Shown here: piece after piece, positions 1 through 7,620 of the stretch | Layout of the letters: every line of letters begins with the position of its first letter | Position numbering within the stretch: position 1 is the stretch's first letter | From: G963674955 sp963674955 | Lineage (GTDB): Bacteria; Desulfobacterota; Desulfovibrionia; Desulfovibrionales; Desulfovibrionaceae | DNA length: 64,000 bases | Direction: 5' to 3' | NCBI GenBank assembly: GCA_963674955.2 | Contig: CAXXKR010000004.1 | Location: forward strand, 1,426,001 to 1,490,000 | Made by a program: the position numbers and the translations under genes | The notes under the pieces: model-generated | What the model saw: the letters and a program-made list of their open reading frames with translations, nothing else | Databases searched by the model: none | Told to the model about the DNA's origin: nothing

Positions 1-2481
1 GGGTCCATGGACATCGGCAACGCCAAGTATCTGGTCCGCGTTCCCGAAGACTACCAGCACCCCGCCGAGATCAACAGCATCGTGGCCTTTGTGCGCGACG
101 GCAGGCCCGTTTACCTGCGAGACCTGGCGGAAATCCGCGACCACTACAAGGAACCCACGACCCGCAGCCGCATCTGGGGCGAGAACAGCGTCACCATCCA
201 GATAAAAAAACGCTCCGGCGAAAATATCATCGAGATAACCGACGCCATCAAGGAAATCGTGGGCGAACAGAAGCAGAATCTGCCCCCGACCCTGAAGATC
301 GACATGACCTCGGACCAGTCCAAGGACATCCGGACCATGGTCAAGGACCTTGAGAACAACATCATCACGGGCCTGATACTGGTTCTGGCCGTGGTCTTCA
401 TTTTCATCGGCGGACGCTCGGCCCTGTTCGTGGCCCTGGCCATCCCCCTGTCCATGCTCATCACCTTTTCCATGCTCTCGGTCTTTTCCATAACCCTGAA
501 CATGGTGGTGCTCTTTTCCCTGACCCTGGCCCTGGGCATGCTCGTGGACAACGGCATCGTCATCGTGGAAAACATCTACCGCCACATGCAGGACGGCATG
601 ACCAAGCTGGAGGCGGCCCGCGCGGCCACCGACGAAGTGGCCTGGCCGGTAATCTCCTCCACCCTGACCACCGTGGGCGCTTTCTTTCCCATGGTCTTCT
701 GGCCCGGCATCATGGGCGAATTCATGTCCTTTCTGCCCAAAACGGTCATCATCGCCCTGACCGCATCCCTGTTCGTGGCCCTGGTCATCAACCCGGTGCT
801 CTCGGCCCGCTATCAGACGGTCAAGCCCAAGCCCCCGGCGGACGTGAAGCCCAAGGGCGTGGACAAGCTCCTGGAGGGAGTCAAGGGCGTCTACCTGCCG
901 CTCCTGGACTGGACGCTGGACAACAGGGGCAAGACCGTGGCCGCATCCGTGGTCATTCTCATCGTCTCCATCATGGCCTTCGGGATGTTCGGCAAGGGCG
1001 TGGAGTTCATGCCGGACATCGAACCCAAGCGGGCCTACATAAACATCAAGTCGCCCATCGGAACCAACCTTGACGCTTCCGACAAGCTGACCAGACAAGT
1101 TGAAAGCATTGTCAAGGAATACAAGGATATCGAGTTCTGCATCGCCAACATCGGCTCATCAGGCGGCGGAGACATGATGACCTCCGGCGGAGACGGAACG
1201 CACAAAAGCTCCGTGGCCATCGACTTCCTGGACATACATGAGCGCTCCCGCCCCTCGTCCGAAATCCTGGTGGAGCTCCGCGACCGCCTGCAAAAGGCCA
1301 TCAAGGGCGCGGAGGTGCGCGTGGAAAAGGCGGAGGAAGGCCCGCCCACGGGCATGCCCATCAACCTGGAAATCTACGGCACGGACATGATAGGCTTGGG
1401 CGAGGTCTCCTCGAAAATCAGAAAAGCCATCCAGGACATTCCCGGATTGGTCGACCTCAAGGACAACTACGTCTCGGGCAAGCCCGAAATCAAGATCGAC
1501 GTGGACAAGGAAAAGGCCGCCCTCCTGGGCCTGGACACCTATACGATCGCCTACACGGTCAAGTCCGCGGTCAACGGCGCAAAGGTGGGCACCTACCGCG
1601 AAGGCAAGGACGAGTACGACATCGTGGCCAAGCTGCCCAAAAAGGAACTCAAATCCGTGGAGGCCATCAAGCGGCTGACCGTGTCCGGGCCTGACGGGGA
1701 ACCCATCCCCCTGACCAGCCTGGCGGAAGTGCGCGTTTCCAGCGGCCTGGGCACCATCAACCGCATCGACCAGAAGCGGGTGGTGACCATCTCGGCCGAT
1801 GTTTCCGGACGATTGGCCAACGACATCATCGTGGACATCCAGAAACGCCTTGAGAAATTCCAGTGGCCCAAGGGCTACTCATACTCCTTCACCGGCGAGC
1901 AGGAGGAACAGGACAAGGCCTCGGCCTTCCTGGCCCAAGCCTTCGTGGCCACCATCTTCATCATCTTCCTGGTCCTGGTAACACAGTTCAATTCCATCCT
2001 GACGCCCTTCATCATCCTGACCTCGGTGGCCCTCTCCCTGGTGGGCGTGTTCCTGGGACTGCTGTTTACCGGACAGGCCTTCGGCGTGATCATGACCGGC
2101 GTGGGAGTGGTCAGCCTTGCAGGGGTCGTGGTCAACAACGCCATCGTGCTTATCGACTACTTCGAACAGCTCAAGGCCAGGGGTCTGGCCGTACGCGAGG
2201 CCCTGATGCAGGCCGGGTCCGTGCGTTTCAGGCCGGTGCTGCTCACGGCCATCACCACCATATTGGGGCTTTTGCCCATGGCCACGGGAATCAGCTTCGA
2301 CTTCCTCGGCTTTCAGTGGGACGTGGGCGGAGAATCCTCCCAGTGGTGGGGAGCGATGGCCGTGGCCGTGATCTTCGGGCTGGCCTTCGCCACCCTGCTG
2401 ACCCTGGTTCTGGTGCCGGTGCTCATCTCCCTCAAGGAAAGCCTGGAGGCCCGGATGGCGAGCAAAAGCCAAAGCGTGTAA
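1..2481 (+). CDS. RND efflux transporter, inner-membrane subunit (5' truncated by window)
   Basis: C-terminal 827 codons of an AcrB/HAE1-type resistance-nodulation-division pump; the frame is open from base 1, so the true start lies upstream. These proteins form trimers in the inner membrane and use the proton motive force to export drugs or other small molecules through a periplasmic adaptor and an outer-membrane channel. Visible here are the first porter subdomains, a block of transmembrane helices including GMLVDNGIVIVENIYRH (the TM4 region holding the proton-relay aspartate), a second periplasmic loop, and the C-terminal helix block with VVSLAGVVVNNAIVLIDY. Most family members have two adjacent acidic residues in TM4; here the second position is Asn (VDN), as in many HAE1 homologues. 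The adaptor gene would be expected upstream. The glutaminyl cyclase gene follows after 16 bases. Substrate unknown. Confidence 0.93.
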   Translation, partial: GSMDIGNAKYLVRVPEDYQHPAEINSIVAFVRDGRPVYLRDLAEIRDHYKEPTTRSRIWGENSVTIQIKKRSGENIIEITDAIKEIVGEQKQNLPPTLKIDMTSDQSKDIRTMVKDLENNIITGLILVLAVVFIFIGGRSALFVALAIPLSMLITFSMLSVFSITLNMVVLFSLTLALGMLVDNGIVIVENIYRHMQDGMTKLEAARAATDEVAWPVISSTLTTVGAFFPMVFWPGIMGEFMSFLPKTVIIALTASLFVALVINPVLSARYQTVKPKPPADVKPKGVDKLLEGVKGVYLPLLDWTLDNRGKTVAASVVILIVSIMAFGMFGKGVEFMPDIEPKRAYINIKSPIGTNLDASDKLTRQVESIVKEYKDIEFCIANIGSSGGGDMMTSGGDGTHKSSVAIDFLDIHERSRPSSEILVELRDRLQKAIKGAEVRVEKAEEGPPTGMPINLEIYGTDMIGLGEVSSKIRKAIQDIPGLVDLKDNYVSGKPEIKIDVDKEKAALLGLDTYTIAYTVKSAVNGAKVGTYREGKDEYDIVAKLPKKELKSVEAIKRLTVSGPDGEPIPLTSLAEVRVSSGLGTINRIDQKRVVTISADVSGRLANDIIVDIQKRLEKFQWPKGYSYSFTGEQEEQDKASAFLAQAFVATIFIIFLVLVTQFNSILTPFIILTSVALSLVGVFLGLLFTGQAFGVIMTGVGVVSLAGVVVNNAIVLIDYFEQLKARGLAVREALMQAGSVRFRPVLLTAITTILGLLPMATGISFDFLGFQWDVGGESSQWWGAMAVAVIFGLAFATLLTLVLVPVLISLKESLEARMASKSQSV

Positions 2482-2497
2482 TGGGAGAAAACACATA

Positions 2498-3310
2498 TTG
2501 ACGGCAAGTTACCACCCAGACATGAAGGCAATAACCCTGCTGTCGGCCCTGCTCCTTTGCCTGTGCTCGCAGGCCCTGGCCTCCGCACCCAGCCTCATGG
2601 CCGGACGGACCCCTGTCATTCCCTGCGAGATCGTGAACAGCTTCCCCCACGACCCCGAGGCCTTCACCCAGGGCCTGTTCCTCTACAACGGGCAATTTCT
2701 CGAGAGCACGGGCCAATACGGCCGGTCCACTTTGCGGACGGTGGAAGTCGAGACAGGACGCGTGCTGAAGCGCACGAAAATCGGCGAAAACTTTTTCGCG
2801 GAGGGCGCGGACCATTACGGGGAAAGGTTATACATGCTGACCTGGAAAGCCCGCACAGGTCTGATCTTCAATATCCGGACCCACGAGCAGCTGGGCAGCT
2901 TCACCTACGAGACTGAAGGCTGGGGACTGGCCTGCGACGAAAAGCGGCTGGTCATGAGCGACGGCACGGCGCGGCTGCAATTCCTGGACCCCGAGACCCT
3001 CACCCCGCGAGGCTCGATCCTGGTCCGCGACGCAGGGGTACCGGTCACGCGCATCAACGAGCTGGAACTGGTCAAGGGCTTCCTGCTCTGCAACATCTGG
3101 AAATCCGACAGGATAGCGGTGGTGGACCTGGACAGCGGGCTGGTCAAGGCCTGGCTGGACATTTCCAACCTGCGGCCCGAACTGGCCTACGGCTCCGGCG
3201 CGGCCAACGGCATGGCCTATGACGAGGAAAACGACCGGCTCCTGGTGACCGGAAAGAATTGGGACAGGGTCTTTGAGATCAAGCCGGACAAAATTCCCTG
3301 GAGGGAATAG
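2498..3310 (+). CDS. Glutaminyl-peptide cyclotransferase (glutamine cyclotransferase family)
   Basis: Predicted periplasmic beta-propeller enzyme that cyclises N-terminal glutamine to pyroglutamate. The sequence follows the plant/bacterial glutamine cyclotransferase family throughout: HDPEAFTQGLFLYNGQFLES near residue 45, then EGWGL, MSDGT, INELE and NGMAYDEENDRLLVTGKNW near the C-terminus. The length (270 aa) is normal. An N-terminal hydrophobic stretch ending in SQALA is a signal peptide. The TTG at 2498 has a GGGAGA ten bases upstream; an in-frame ATG at 2522 starts exactly at the signal peptide but has a poorer ribosome site, so the start is uncertain by eight codons. It follows the RND gene closely and may be co-transcribed with it. 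A strong hairpin terminator lies just downstream. Confidence 0.9.
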   Translation: MTASYHPDMKAITLLSALLLCLCSQALASAPSLMAGRTPVIPCEIVNSFPHDPEAFTQGLFLYNGQFLESTGQYGRSTLRTVEVETGRVLKRTKIGENFFAEGADHYGERLYMLTWKARTGLIFNIRTHEQLGSFTYETEGWGLACDEKRLVMSDGTARLQFLDPETLTPRGSILVRDAGVPVTRINELELVKGFLLCNIWKSDRIAVVDLDSGLVKAWLDISNLRPELAYGSGAANGMAYDEENDRLLVTGKNWDRVFEIKPDKIPWRE

Positions 3311-3321
3311 TTCCAAATCAA

Positions 3322-3356
3322 AAAAAGGGTTGTGGGAATGTCCCGCAACCCTTTTC
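3322..3356. terminator. Bidirectional intrinsic terminator
   Basis: A 15-bp stem (AAAAGGGTTGTGGGA against TCCCGCAACCCTTTT, one G-T pair) around a 3-base loop, with T runs on both sides. It sits between the convergent ends of the glutaminyl cyclase gene (+) and the AhpD-like gene (-) and fits both. The T run is longer in the minus direction. Confidence 0.85.
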
Positions 3357-3387
3357 AGTTAAGCAAGAAACATCTGCCGCCAATGAT

Positions 3388-3651
3388 TTAGAGGCGATCG
3401 TATACCTCCTGCGCCTTGTTCTTGACCGAACCAGCCGCAACCACCATGACTACGGCCAAAACGGCATCCAAATCCTCCTTGCCGACTCCGTTTTCCTCGG
3501 CTCCGCCGAAGAGGTGCTCCATTCACGGAGCGCAACCAAGAGCAATGGCCGCAGCAATGCGGACCAAGTAGACCGTTTTGGAGTCCAGCGTGTCTGCTGT
3601 CATCGCCTTGCCAAACTTCATGCTCGCCTGTTGTTGCCTTTCGTTAAGCAT
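3388..3651 (-). CDS. AhpD-like (carboxymuconolactone decarboxylase family) protein, probable selenoprotein with UGA at codon 43
   Basis: On the minus strand an ATG preceded by GGAGGG opens an 87-codon frame interrupted once, by TGA at 3525-3523. On both sides the translation is continuous with the short AhpD/carboxymuconolactone decarboxylase family: SKTVYLVRIAAAIALGCAP, then UGA, then MEHLFGGAEENGVGKEDLDA, ending at TAA. The UGA falls exactly where the second redox cysteine of the CxxC motif belongs, giving C40-A-P-U43. A SECIS-like hairpin follows at the right distance. AhpD-family proteins are small all-helical thiol oxidoreductases that reduce peroxides or disulfides. The His that usually lies four residues after the second Cys appears to be Leu, with His at +3. 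The gene is divergent from a LysR regulator and ends at a good terminator. Alternative: a genuine nonsense mutation, but the clean frame, ribosome site and hairpin argue against decay. Confidence 0.78.
3494..3512 (-). promoter_or_regulatory. Bacterial SECIS-like hairpin of the AhpD-like gene
   Basis: In the minus-strand RNA, bases 14-21 after the start of the UGA (UCUUCGGC) pair with bases 25-32 (GCCGAGGA) around a GGA loop, with one U-G pair. Bacterial SECIS elements need a short upper stem and a G at the start of the apical loop roughly 16-37 bases after UGA; this one starts its loop with GG at base 22. The hairpin lies inside the coding frame, as bacterial SECIS elements do. Confidence 0.6.
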
Positions 3652-3765
3652 AAACCCTCCAGGTTGAAACTATTTGCTGCATTGATTAATGTAAGCAAAC
3701 AATCGAATCCAACGATTTTTGCCGATAAGGCACATCGACACTTTCGATTGATAAGGATATCAACA
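3652..3765. promoter_or_regulatory. Divergent promoter region between AhpD-like selenoprotein and LysR regulator
   Basis: 114 bases, AT-rich compared with the flanking genes. LysR-type regulators usually bind such shared intergenic regions. Related ATTGATT / AATCGAA / TCGATTGAT words recur across it (about 3682-3752) and could be regulator half-sites; no single operator can be assigned. An AAGGAT eight bases before the ATG at 3766 is the LysR ribosome site. Confidence 0.4.
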
Positions 3766-4653
3766 ATGGAATTCAGACAGTTGCAGAGTTTTCTGGTGGT
3801 GGCCGAAGAGTTGCATTTTTCCAGGGCGGCAACAAAACTTCACCTTGCCCAGTCGTCGGTCTCGGCGCAGATACAGGCTTTGGAGCACAGCCTTGGCACG
3901 CCGCTCTTTGAGCGGGTCAACCGGCGGGTGCGGCTCACGGAAGCCGGGGAAAAGCTCAAGGGGTATGCGCGAAAGGTCGTGGAAATGACCGATGAAATCA
4001 AGGCCGACATCAACAGCCACGAAGACCCGCGAGGCAGTCTGGTCATCCGCATGCCGGAGTCCCTCGCCACCTCGCGAATTCCACAGGCGGTAAAGCGGTT
4101 TCACGAGCGATACCCGTTGGTAAAGCTGCGCTTCATCAATTGCTCGGACACGGAACTTCAGCAGGAACTCAATTCGGGCCGACTGGACCTGGCCTTTCTC
4201 ATTATCGATTCCCTGCCGGTCAAGGGCGTAAACCACGAAATCCTGCGCCCCGAGGAGCTGGTGCTGGCTGCCGCGCCGTCACATCCGCTGACAACAGCCG
4301 GGGCTGTGCGACCTAGCGACCTGAACGGCCAAACACTGCTGCTGCCGCGAACAGACTGAAGCTACAGGAAACCTTTTGAGCAGTTGCTCAAGGAAAATCA
4401 GGCAAAACCCACGGTCATCGAGTTCTCCTGCAACCAGGGACTGAGGCAATGCCTGCTGCGGGGAGTGGGGGTTACAATATGCCCGCGCGTGTCAGTGGAA
4501 CGCGAACTGGCCAGCGGAGAACTCCGAACCCTGGCCTGGCATGCGCCCCTTCCCGAGGCCGCAGTGTTCATGATCTGGCATACGGAAAAATGGTGCTCGC
4601 CCCTGCTGAACGCGTTCATGCGCTACGCCAGAGAGGGAATGGAAATCGCTTAG
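3766..4653 (+). CDS. LysR-type transcriptional regulator, probable selenoprotein with UGA at codon 198
   Basis: The reading frame is open from ATG 3766 (AAGGAT eight bases upstream) to TAG 4653 except for one TGA at 4357-4359. Residues 1-60 are the winged helix-turn-helix (MEFRQLQSFLVVAEELHFSR, AQSSVSAQIQALEHSLG), and the rest is a periplasmic-binding-protein-like effector domain; 295 aa is the normal length. The TGA sits in LLLPRTD-UGA-SYRKPFEQLL. In relatives of this type I recall the same place reads C-S-Y-R followed by F-E, so the UGA replaces a conserved cysteine codon. A hairpin with bulged UU and a GU-containing loop starts 13 bases after the UGA, matching bacterial SECIS rules. No drift or frameshift is seen after the UGA. 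An upstream extension of the frame to 3514 overlaps the divergent gene and is not coding. Likely a redox-sensing regulator of the divergent AhpD-like gene. Confidence 0.78.
4372..4393 (+). promoter_or_regulatory. Bacterial SECIS-like hairpin of the LysR gene
   Basis: TTGAGC (4376-4381) pairs perfectly with GCTCAA (4386-4391) around the loop AGTT; below it CC (4372-4373) pairs with GG (4392-4393) leaving TT bulged. The bulged U and the GU in the apical loop are the two features that SelB recognises in the E. coli fdhF element. The loop lies 26-29 bases from the start of the UGA, inside the accepted window. Confidence 0.7.
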
Positions 4654-5763
4654 CAGCTTACCTGGAAGTAGTGTGGCCAAATCAACGCGGCTGGGCCGGG
4701 CTTGCTTCATGGGCGAATTTCTTTGCGTGGTTTGTAAATGGGGTGTGGCTCTTTTGGGGAAAATCAATATCTTGTCTTCGTGAACATTAGTTGTACCTTA
4801 GGCAGAAAACGTTTATCTCTTGATAATACCACTTCTACAAGGTATTATATAAAGAAAGTCAGCGTTGGCTTCGACCTCTGGAACTGCCCAGGGAGAATGC
4901 TTAGCGTAGAGTGCACGCCTGTTTGCCTGAAGTTAACTTCAAAGTTCCAAGTTCAGGTTCGATAATATGGGAATAATCACCATTTCGATTACTCAAGGCG
5001 GGGATGGCATCGCAACTGGGGTTGTGCCCGATCCGTTAAGAAGGCATCCAAATACCCTGTCTTAGCCAATAATCCGTTGAAGCTAGCGCAGGGAGGGACA
5101 ACCTCCCTCACCCCGCCAACGATATAACATACAGAGGAGCCACCATTGGACTCCTGAGGTAGCAACTCAATTCATTCCATTTACTCGAAGAAGTCTTCGT
5201 CGCAGCAATCAGACCACCATAACCGATTCATGACAAGGCTTGATCGGCTGATTCTGTCGAACGGACCTAACGGGCTGGATTTGTCGTACCCTTTTGACTG
5301 GTTGGACTTGCCTTACAGGATTGCACCGGACCGCCAATAACTGCCTTCAGTAAAAAATACACCTGCACCGCAATTATGATCCATTGGAGAGCTTTGCCCA
5401 ACCCTCACGGATAACAACCTAGATGCTTACCACCGAATGAATAAATAATTGTCACCGGTCAAGTAACATTAGACCCAAGGGACGTCAAATGTGTATGAGT
5501 ATATGCAATCGATTTCGGAGAGGTATGCGATGGGCTGACCATGTTGGTTATAAAAAGTCATTCCAAAACCTCCTGTTGGAACCTAAGGACATAAACTTCA
5601 GCCCGATATATACCGTCTAAGCTGTACGCTTGAAGTTAGTACACCATTTGCCCCCAAACAACCACACCAAAACCAGAAAACGAAACAATAAATACTAATT
5701 ACTCTAAAATGCAACAGCCTAAAACCAAAATCCCACCCTCACTGAAATCAAACCTTCTCGCCC
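4654..5763. other. 1.1-kb region without a recognisable gene
   Basis: No frame here reads like a protein I recognise; the longest open stretch (4738-4965, + strand, 75 codons) has no recognisable motif or ribosome site. The region is visibly more AT-rich than its neighbours, especially after 5340. It contains a perfect 14-bp palindrome at 4928-4941 and a small GGGAGG/CCTCCC hairpin around 5091-5107. It may be decayed mobile or prophage DNA, but no transposase or integrase remnant could be identified. Confidence 0.6.
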
Positions 5764-6546
5764 CTACTCCTTCCCCTTCCTGAACAGCAGCCAGCCGCCC
5801 AGGAGGATCATGGGCAGGCTCAGGATTTGGCCCATTGTCAGCCAGTCAAAGGCCAGAAATCCAAGTTGCGAGTCGGGCTGGCGCACGAACTCCACGCTGA
5901 ACCTGAAAAACCCGTAGAGCATCAGAAAAAGCCCGAGCACCGCGCCGCTTTGCCGAGGCTTGCGGGAATAAATCCAAACCACGGTGAACAGGACGATCCC
6001 TTCCAGCCCGGCCTCGTAAAGCTGGGACGGATGCCGGGGCACGCTGCCTGAAATGGGTCCGGGATAGACCACTCCCCAGGGAAGGTCCGTGGGCCTGCCC
6101 CACAACTCGCCGTTTATGAAATTTCCGATGCGCCCGGCGAACAGTCCGGGAGGGGCCAGCGGGGCTATGAAATCGCCGATCTCCAGCAAACTCTTGCCTC
6201 TGCGTCTGGCAAAGACCAGCCCCACAACGGTCACGCCCAGAGCGCCGCCGTGAAAGGACATGCCGCCCTTCCAGACCGCCAATATATCACCGGGATTGTT
6301 CCAGAACTGCACGGGGTCGTAAAACAGCACGTATCCGGCCCTGGCGCCCACCACCAGCCCGACGACGAGCCAGGTGATCAGATCGTCCAACTCTTTTGCC
6401 GTCCAGCCGCGCCACTCCTGGCCGGCGCGAAAACGGCCCAAAAGCCAGGCCGCTCCAAAGCCAAGGGCATACATGAATCCGTACCAGCGGGCCGCGAATG
6501 GCCCGATCCTGAATATCACCGGATCAAAAACAGGAAGTTCAATCAT
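5764..6546 (-). CDS. lgt: Prolipoprotein diacylglyceryl transferase
   Basis: Inner-membrane enzyme that moves a diacylglycerol from phosphatidylglycerol to the lipobox cysteine of prolipoproteins, the first step of lipoprotein maturation. Diagnostic segments are RWYGFMYALGF near the N-terminus, GGMSFHGGALGV in the middle and the Lgt signature GRIGNFINGELWGRPTDLPW; there are about seven hydrophobic segments over 260 aa, normal for the family. ATG 6546 is preferred because GAGG lies about nine bases upstream; a TTG five codons earlier is in frame but overlaps that ribosome site. The gene is transcribed alone towards the gene-poor region, divergent from the unknown gene at 6671. Confidence 0.97.
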   Translation of the reverse strand: MIELPVFDPVIFRIGPFAARWYGFMYALGFGAAWLLGRFRAGQEWRGWTAKELDDLITWLVVGLVVGARAGYVLFYDPVQFWNNPGDILAVWKGGMSFHGGALGVTVVGLVFARRRGKSLLEIGDFIAPLAPPGLFAGRIGNFINGELWGRPTDLPWGVVYPGPISGSVPRHPSQLYEAGLEGIVLFTVVWIYSRKPRQSGAVLGLFLMLYGFFRFSVEFVRQPDSQLGFLAFDWLTMGQILSLPMILLGGWLLFRKGKE

Positions 6547-6558
6547 CCATTGTTCCCT

Positions 6559-6577
6559 CAAAGGGCTTAACCCTTTG
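6559..6577. repeat. Inverted repeat upstream of lgt
   Basis: CAAAGGG and CCCTTTG separated by five bases, directly upstream of the lgt ribosome site. It could form a small leader hairpin in the lgt transcript or be a protein-binding site; function unknown. Confidence 0.5.
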
Positions 6578-6670
6578 TTTTCGGTATTTTTTCAGTTACA
6601 CTCACTTGGCGAGCGCCGCCGACAAGGTCCGATTATTTGGCGTCCACGTCAAGGGCGCGAAGGCCAAAAA

Positions 6671-7417
6671 ATGGAAACAAACAAGGAATTCGACATACTG
6701 GAAATGCCCGTGGACGGACTGGCGGCCTATTGGCTGTCGTTGAAAAAAGTCCTGGACACAAGAAAGGGCAAAAACCTGCTGAAAGAGGAATTGAAGAACA
6801 CCGGAGAACCGTTCATCAATTTCCTCCTTGAGACCGTTTTCTCCAAATTCGAAATCGCCCATGTCCGCAAGCTGGTCAAGGTCAAGCGCAGCCTGCTCCT
6901 CTCGGACTATCGCAAGAAAATAGACCTGATGCGCCTGGCCCTGTTCGCCGTGGCCGCCAGCGAGAATCCAAGGGTGACCCTGGTGCGCATGGATTCGAAA
7001 TTCTCCAGGCCGCCCATGGACGAACGCAAGGCCTTTGATCTGGCCCACGGCATGATCCGGGGCATGAACGACAACGGCGTGGACCTGCCCACGCTGCTTC
7101 GGGTGGACCACAAGCTCAAGCCGGACAGGCTCATCGTGAAACTGCTCTTCTACATCATCACCTCCAGGCGCGACGGCAAGCACGCCCTGACGCCCTACAT
7201 CCATTTCGACCACTCCCCCTATTTCAGCGAAGGCCTGTCCCTGGCCGTGGACGGATTCGAGGCCGACTTCCTGGCCCATCACCTCATGGACATACGCAAC
7301 GAGACCATCATAGAGGTGGGCAGGAAAATGGACATGGCCCTGGAAATGGCCTTGGGCATTAGAAAAAAAATGACCTACGACGAAATATTCAGAACCGCAC
7401 GGGCCTATATGCTCTAA
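6671..7417 (+). CDS. Conserved-looking protein of unknown function
   Basis: 248 aa with normal codon use for the region. No family is recognised. The protein is soluble: no signal peptide and no membrane segment. The first half is helical and charged (KKVLDTRKGKNLLKEELK, LVKVKRSLLLSDYRKKIDLM); the second half has ALTPYIHFDHSPYFSEGLSL and ends in a charged helix (GIRKKMTYDEIFRTARAY). ATG 6671 follows an A-rich tract and no strong ribosome site is visible; the frame extends upstream to 6374 but that part overlaps lgt and is not plausible. Its downstream neighbour is a receiver/TPR protein on the same strand 200 bases away. Confidence 0.8.
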   Translation: METNKEFDILEMPVDGLAAYWLSLKKVLDTRKGKNLLKEELKNTGEPFINFLLETVFSKFEIAHVRKLVKVKRSLLLSDYRKKIDLMRLALFAVAASENPRVTLVRMDSKFSRPPMDERKAFDLAHGMIRGMNDNGVDLPTLLRVDHKLKPDRLIVKLLFYIITSRRDGKHALTPYIHFDHSPYFSEGLSLAVDGFEADFLAHHLMDIRNETIIEVGRKMDMALEMALGIRKKMTYDEIFRTARAYML

Positions 7418-7620
7418 CAGCAGGCCAATGTTATTATTTTGTTATTTTTTTGCGCCATATCTCATCCCAATATATTGCAATATAATATCTTTTCCGCAAA
7501 AACCCGCATCTTGTTTCACTAAAACCGGTGGACAGATATGAACGCCTTGAGTATGGTGTTCTAATGACCGGGATATTAACTTTTTTAGACTTGTAAAAAC
7601 ATTACACTCGGCCAATCTTG

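Noticed and set aside
3514..3765. N-terminal extension of the LysR frame
   Set aside because: Overlaps the divergent AhpD-like gene and its promoter; the family starts at MEFRQLQ with a good ribosome site at 3766.
4928..4941. Palindrome TGAAGTTAACTTCA as an operator
   Set aside because: No neighbouring gene or regulator relation could be shown; recorded only as part of the gene-poor block.
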